A stretch of 33,498 bases of DNA, taken from assembly GCA_030145435.1 (NCBI GenBank), contig JAQYVQ010000188.1:1-33498 (forward strand). The letters are read 5' to 3'. The notes under the pieces were generated by a model. That model did not search any database. It was given only the letters and a program-made list of their open reading frames with translations, and was not told the DNA's origin. This DNA is from Syntrophobacteria bacterium (GTDB taxonomy: Bacteria; Desulfobacterota; DSWW01). Below, in pieces: positions 31,784 through 33,498 of the stretch. The number at the start of each line of letters is the position of its first letter. Position 1 is the stretch's first letter. The translations under genes were made by a program, and so were the position numbers.

Positions 31784-32617
31784 ATGATTCGTGACCTATA
31801 TCGAACGCTCGAGGTTTCCCCGGAAGCAAATGAGGAGGAAGTGAAACGATCCTACCGGCGCCTCGCACTCCTCTATCACCCGGACAGAAACCAGGCCGGA
31901 GTGGAAGCGGAGGACCGATTCAAAGAGGCCGCCTATGCGTACTCGATCCTCGGCGACAGAGACAAGAGAAAGCGATACGACCTGTATCGGGAATTCATGA
32001 AGCAGTCGGCCCGGTGGGGCATACCCCCCTCCCCTTCCCAAGAGAGAATCCTGAACGACCTCTTTCTGGACCCGAAGCTTCCCGGCCTGGGAAGGTGGCT
32101 CGAGGAAATCCTCAGCACCAAGGAGATCTCAGGCAACGGCCGAACTTTCTGGACCCTTTCCAGAGCAACCCTCCAGCTCCTCCGTGAGCTCTATCAAGAA
32201 GAGAAGAAAAGAAGTGACCCCTCGAAGAAGAGGCAGCGCCCCCGGGTCGTCTCCTACCCGAAAACCTTACTGAAGAAGGTCGGGAGCGTCTTCATCCCCC
32301 TCGGGAGCGATCGCCGTAGAGTCGACAGGAGCGAGAAGGGCCCTCCTTCCGGGACCACGGGCCCCTCCGGCCCGGGCAGAGCCGGAACGAATCAGGGAGC
32401 TGACATCGAATGGACGCTCCCCTTGACGCGGGAAGAAGCTGCGCGCGGCACCCGTATGACCCTGTCCTTCTTTCGCGATTCCCACTGGGATCGACTCTCC
32501 CTGCACGTTCCTCCTGACACGCGCGATGGGGTTCAACTTCGGGTTCGGAACAAGGGAAACCGCATCGCCTCCTCCGGCGGGACAGGCGACCTCTACCTGC
32601 GTGTGATGATTCGATAG
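31784..32617 (+). CDS. J-domain protein with DnaJ-C-like C-terminus
   Basis: The 277-residue co-chaperone begins with a J domain (3-65): DLYRTLEVSPEANEEEV, RLALLYHPDRN with HPD at 32-34, and the closing DKRKRYDLYREF. A variable basic middle section (70-200) follows. Residues about 205-277 resemble half of a DnaJ C-terminal substrate domain (LPLTREEAARGTRMTLSF, DTRDGVQLRVRNKGN, GTGDLYLRVMIR). It lacks a G/F-rich stretch and zinc-finger cysteines, so it is neither canonical DnaJ nor CbpA. GGAAAG lies 7 bases before the ATG. The next J-domain gene starts 13 bases after its stop. Confidence 0.88.
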   Translation: MIRDLYRTLEVSPEANEEEVKRSYRRLALLYHPDRNQAGVEAEDRFKEAAYAYSILGDRDKRKRYDLYREFMKQSARWGIPPSPSQERILNDLFLDPKLPGLGRWLEEILSTKEISGNGRTFWTLSRATLQLLRELYQEEKKRSDPSKKRQRPRVVSYPKTLLKKVGSVFIPLGSDRRRVDRSEKGPPSGTTGPSGPGRAGTNQGADIEWTLPLTREEAARGTRMTLSFFRDSHWDRLSLHVPPDTRDGVQLRVRNKGNRIASSGGTGDLYLRVMIR

Positions 32618-32630
32618 AAGGGGATCTGCC

Positions 32631-33498
32631 ATGGCAGCTGAAAAGGACTACTACAGCATTCTCGGCGTCGCCAAGAACGCAACGCCGGCCGTGATCAAGA
32701 AGCAGTACCGGAAACTCGCCATGGAATACCACCCGGACCGGAACAAAGACGACAAACAGGCAGAGGAAAAGTTCAAGGCCATCAATGAGGCCTATGCCGT
32801 CCTCTCCGACCCGAAGAAGAGGAAGCAGTACGACACATTCGGTTCCGCCAGGTTCCACCAACGCTTCAGTCAGGAAGACATCTTCCAGGGCTTCGACATC
32901 GGCGACATTCTGAAGGATTTCGGTTTCACAACCGACGACGTCTTCGGCAGCATGTTCGGCAGGGGAAGAACGGGCGGCGGGAGGACGGGCAGACGGCAAC
33001 GCAGCCCTTTCGGCGCCGGCCAGGGATTCGATTTTCAGGACATCTTCAGCCAGACCGGCCGCCAAGGGTTCGGCGCTCAACAACCTGCCAAGGGTCCCGA
33101 CCGGACGACAGACCTGAAGGTTACCCTGGAAGAGGCCGGCGGCGGAGCCAAGAAGAGCGTCACCCTTTCAACCGCAGGAAAGAGGCAAGCCCTCACCGTG
33201 AAGATACCGGCCGGCATCCGTGACGGAAACAAGCTTCGTCTGGCCGGAAAGGGCGACCCCGGGCACCCGGGTACCCCTCCGGGCGACCTGTATCTCGTCG
33301 TGCGTGTGCAGCCGCACCCTGTCTTCCGGAGGGAGGACAATCACCTGCATCTCGAAAAAGAAATCAAACTCTCGGAAGCGCTTCTCGGCACGACCATCGA
33401 GGTGCCGACCCTCCTGGAAAAGCCCCGGAAGGTCAAGATCCCGCCCGGAACCCAGCCGGGCGCCAAGATCCGCCTGCCGGGCCTGGGCATGCCGGGCG
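32631..33498 (+). CDS. CbpA-type DnaJ co-chaperone (truncated by the window end)
   Basis: At least 289 codons are present. The J domain has KDYYSILGVAKNATPAVIKK, EYHPDRN with HPD at 34-36 and KKRKQYDTFGS. A Gly/Phe-rich linker (about 90-145) follows. A C-terminal domain has TTDLKVTLEEAGGG, KIPAGIRDGNKLRLAGKGD, GDLYLVVRVQPHPVFRRE and ALLGTTIEVPTL. No CxxCxGxG zinc finger lies between them, so this is the CbpA rather than the DnaJ layout. GAAGGGG lies about 9 bases before the ATG. The C-terminus lies beyond the window. Confidence 0.92.
   Translation, partial: MAAEKDYYSILGVAKNATPAVIKKQYRKLAMEYHPDRNKDDKQAEEKFKAINEAYAVLSDPKKRKQYDTFGSARFHQRFSQEDIFQGFDIGDILKDFGFTTDDVFGSMFGRGRTGGGRTGRRQRSPFGAGQGFDFQDIFSQTGRQGFGAQQPAKGPDRTTDLKVTLEEAGGGAKKSVTLSTAGKRQALTVKIPAGIRDGNKLRLAGKGDPGHPGTPPGDLYLVVRVQPHPVFRREDNHLHLEKEIKLSEALLGTTIEVPTLLEKPRKVKIPPGTQPGAKIRLPGLGMPG

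Overview
The window is a dense, GC-rich bacterial chromosome segment. Gene content points to a diderm of the Desulfobacterota (old Deltaproteobacteria) type. The diderm evidence is Lnt, two lipoproteins, a secreted LolA-like protein and a WaaE-type glycosyltransferase. MglA-like GTPase, sigma-32, archease and an EF-G-like factor fit that lineage. The lineage is inferred from gene content and similarity recalled from memory; no 16S or marker tree was run. There are no rRNA or tRNA genes, no insertion sequences and no CRISPR array.

Layout. 1-3450 (minus): glycosyltransferase, hisS, ftsB-like, then rimP and the first 15 codons of nusA. A candidate promoter and an intrinsic-terminator-like hairpin lie ahead of rimP. 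3512-5983: lnt (plus) converges on an alpha/beta hydrolase (minus) across a long inverted repeat. 6427-9238 (plus): a two-gene cassette of a MoxR-type AAA+ ATPase and a 664-residue protein with a TraB/ChaN-like N-terminal domain. 9251-11272 (minus): an EF-G-like GTPase with altered switch motifs. 11577-15981 (minus): a probable operon acyP, archease, pcm, bifunctional-nuclease/PDZ lipoprotein, enolase and an exported second pcm. 16310-19939 (plus): a LolA-like protein, queE, a small repeat protein and an MglA-like GTPase with a long tail. 20272-27668 (minus): SPOR protein, trpE, trpG, alaC-like aminotransferase, homoserine dehydrogenase, FAD oxidoreductase and CPBP protease. 28024-33498: a proteostasis group with M48 protease, rpoH, PpiC lipoprotein and two J-domain proteins, the last cut by the window end.

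Intergenic spaces carry two dispersed repeat families. One is a palindromic element with arms of TTAGCNN heptads: five full copies and one half copy. The other is a CTCGTC/GGGCAC short-unit repeat, often inside or beside the first. These explain most of the longer gaps.

The best candidates for something new are the MoxR plus TraB/ChaN-like cassette, which has no adjacent vWA gene; the palindromic repeat family; the BFN-PDZ lipoprotein; the MglA protein with its partner; and a possible attenuator ahead of rimP-nusA.
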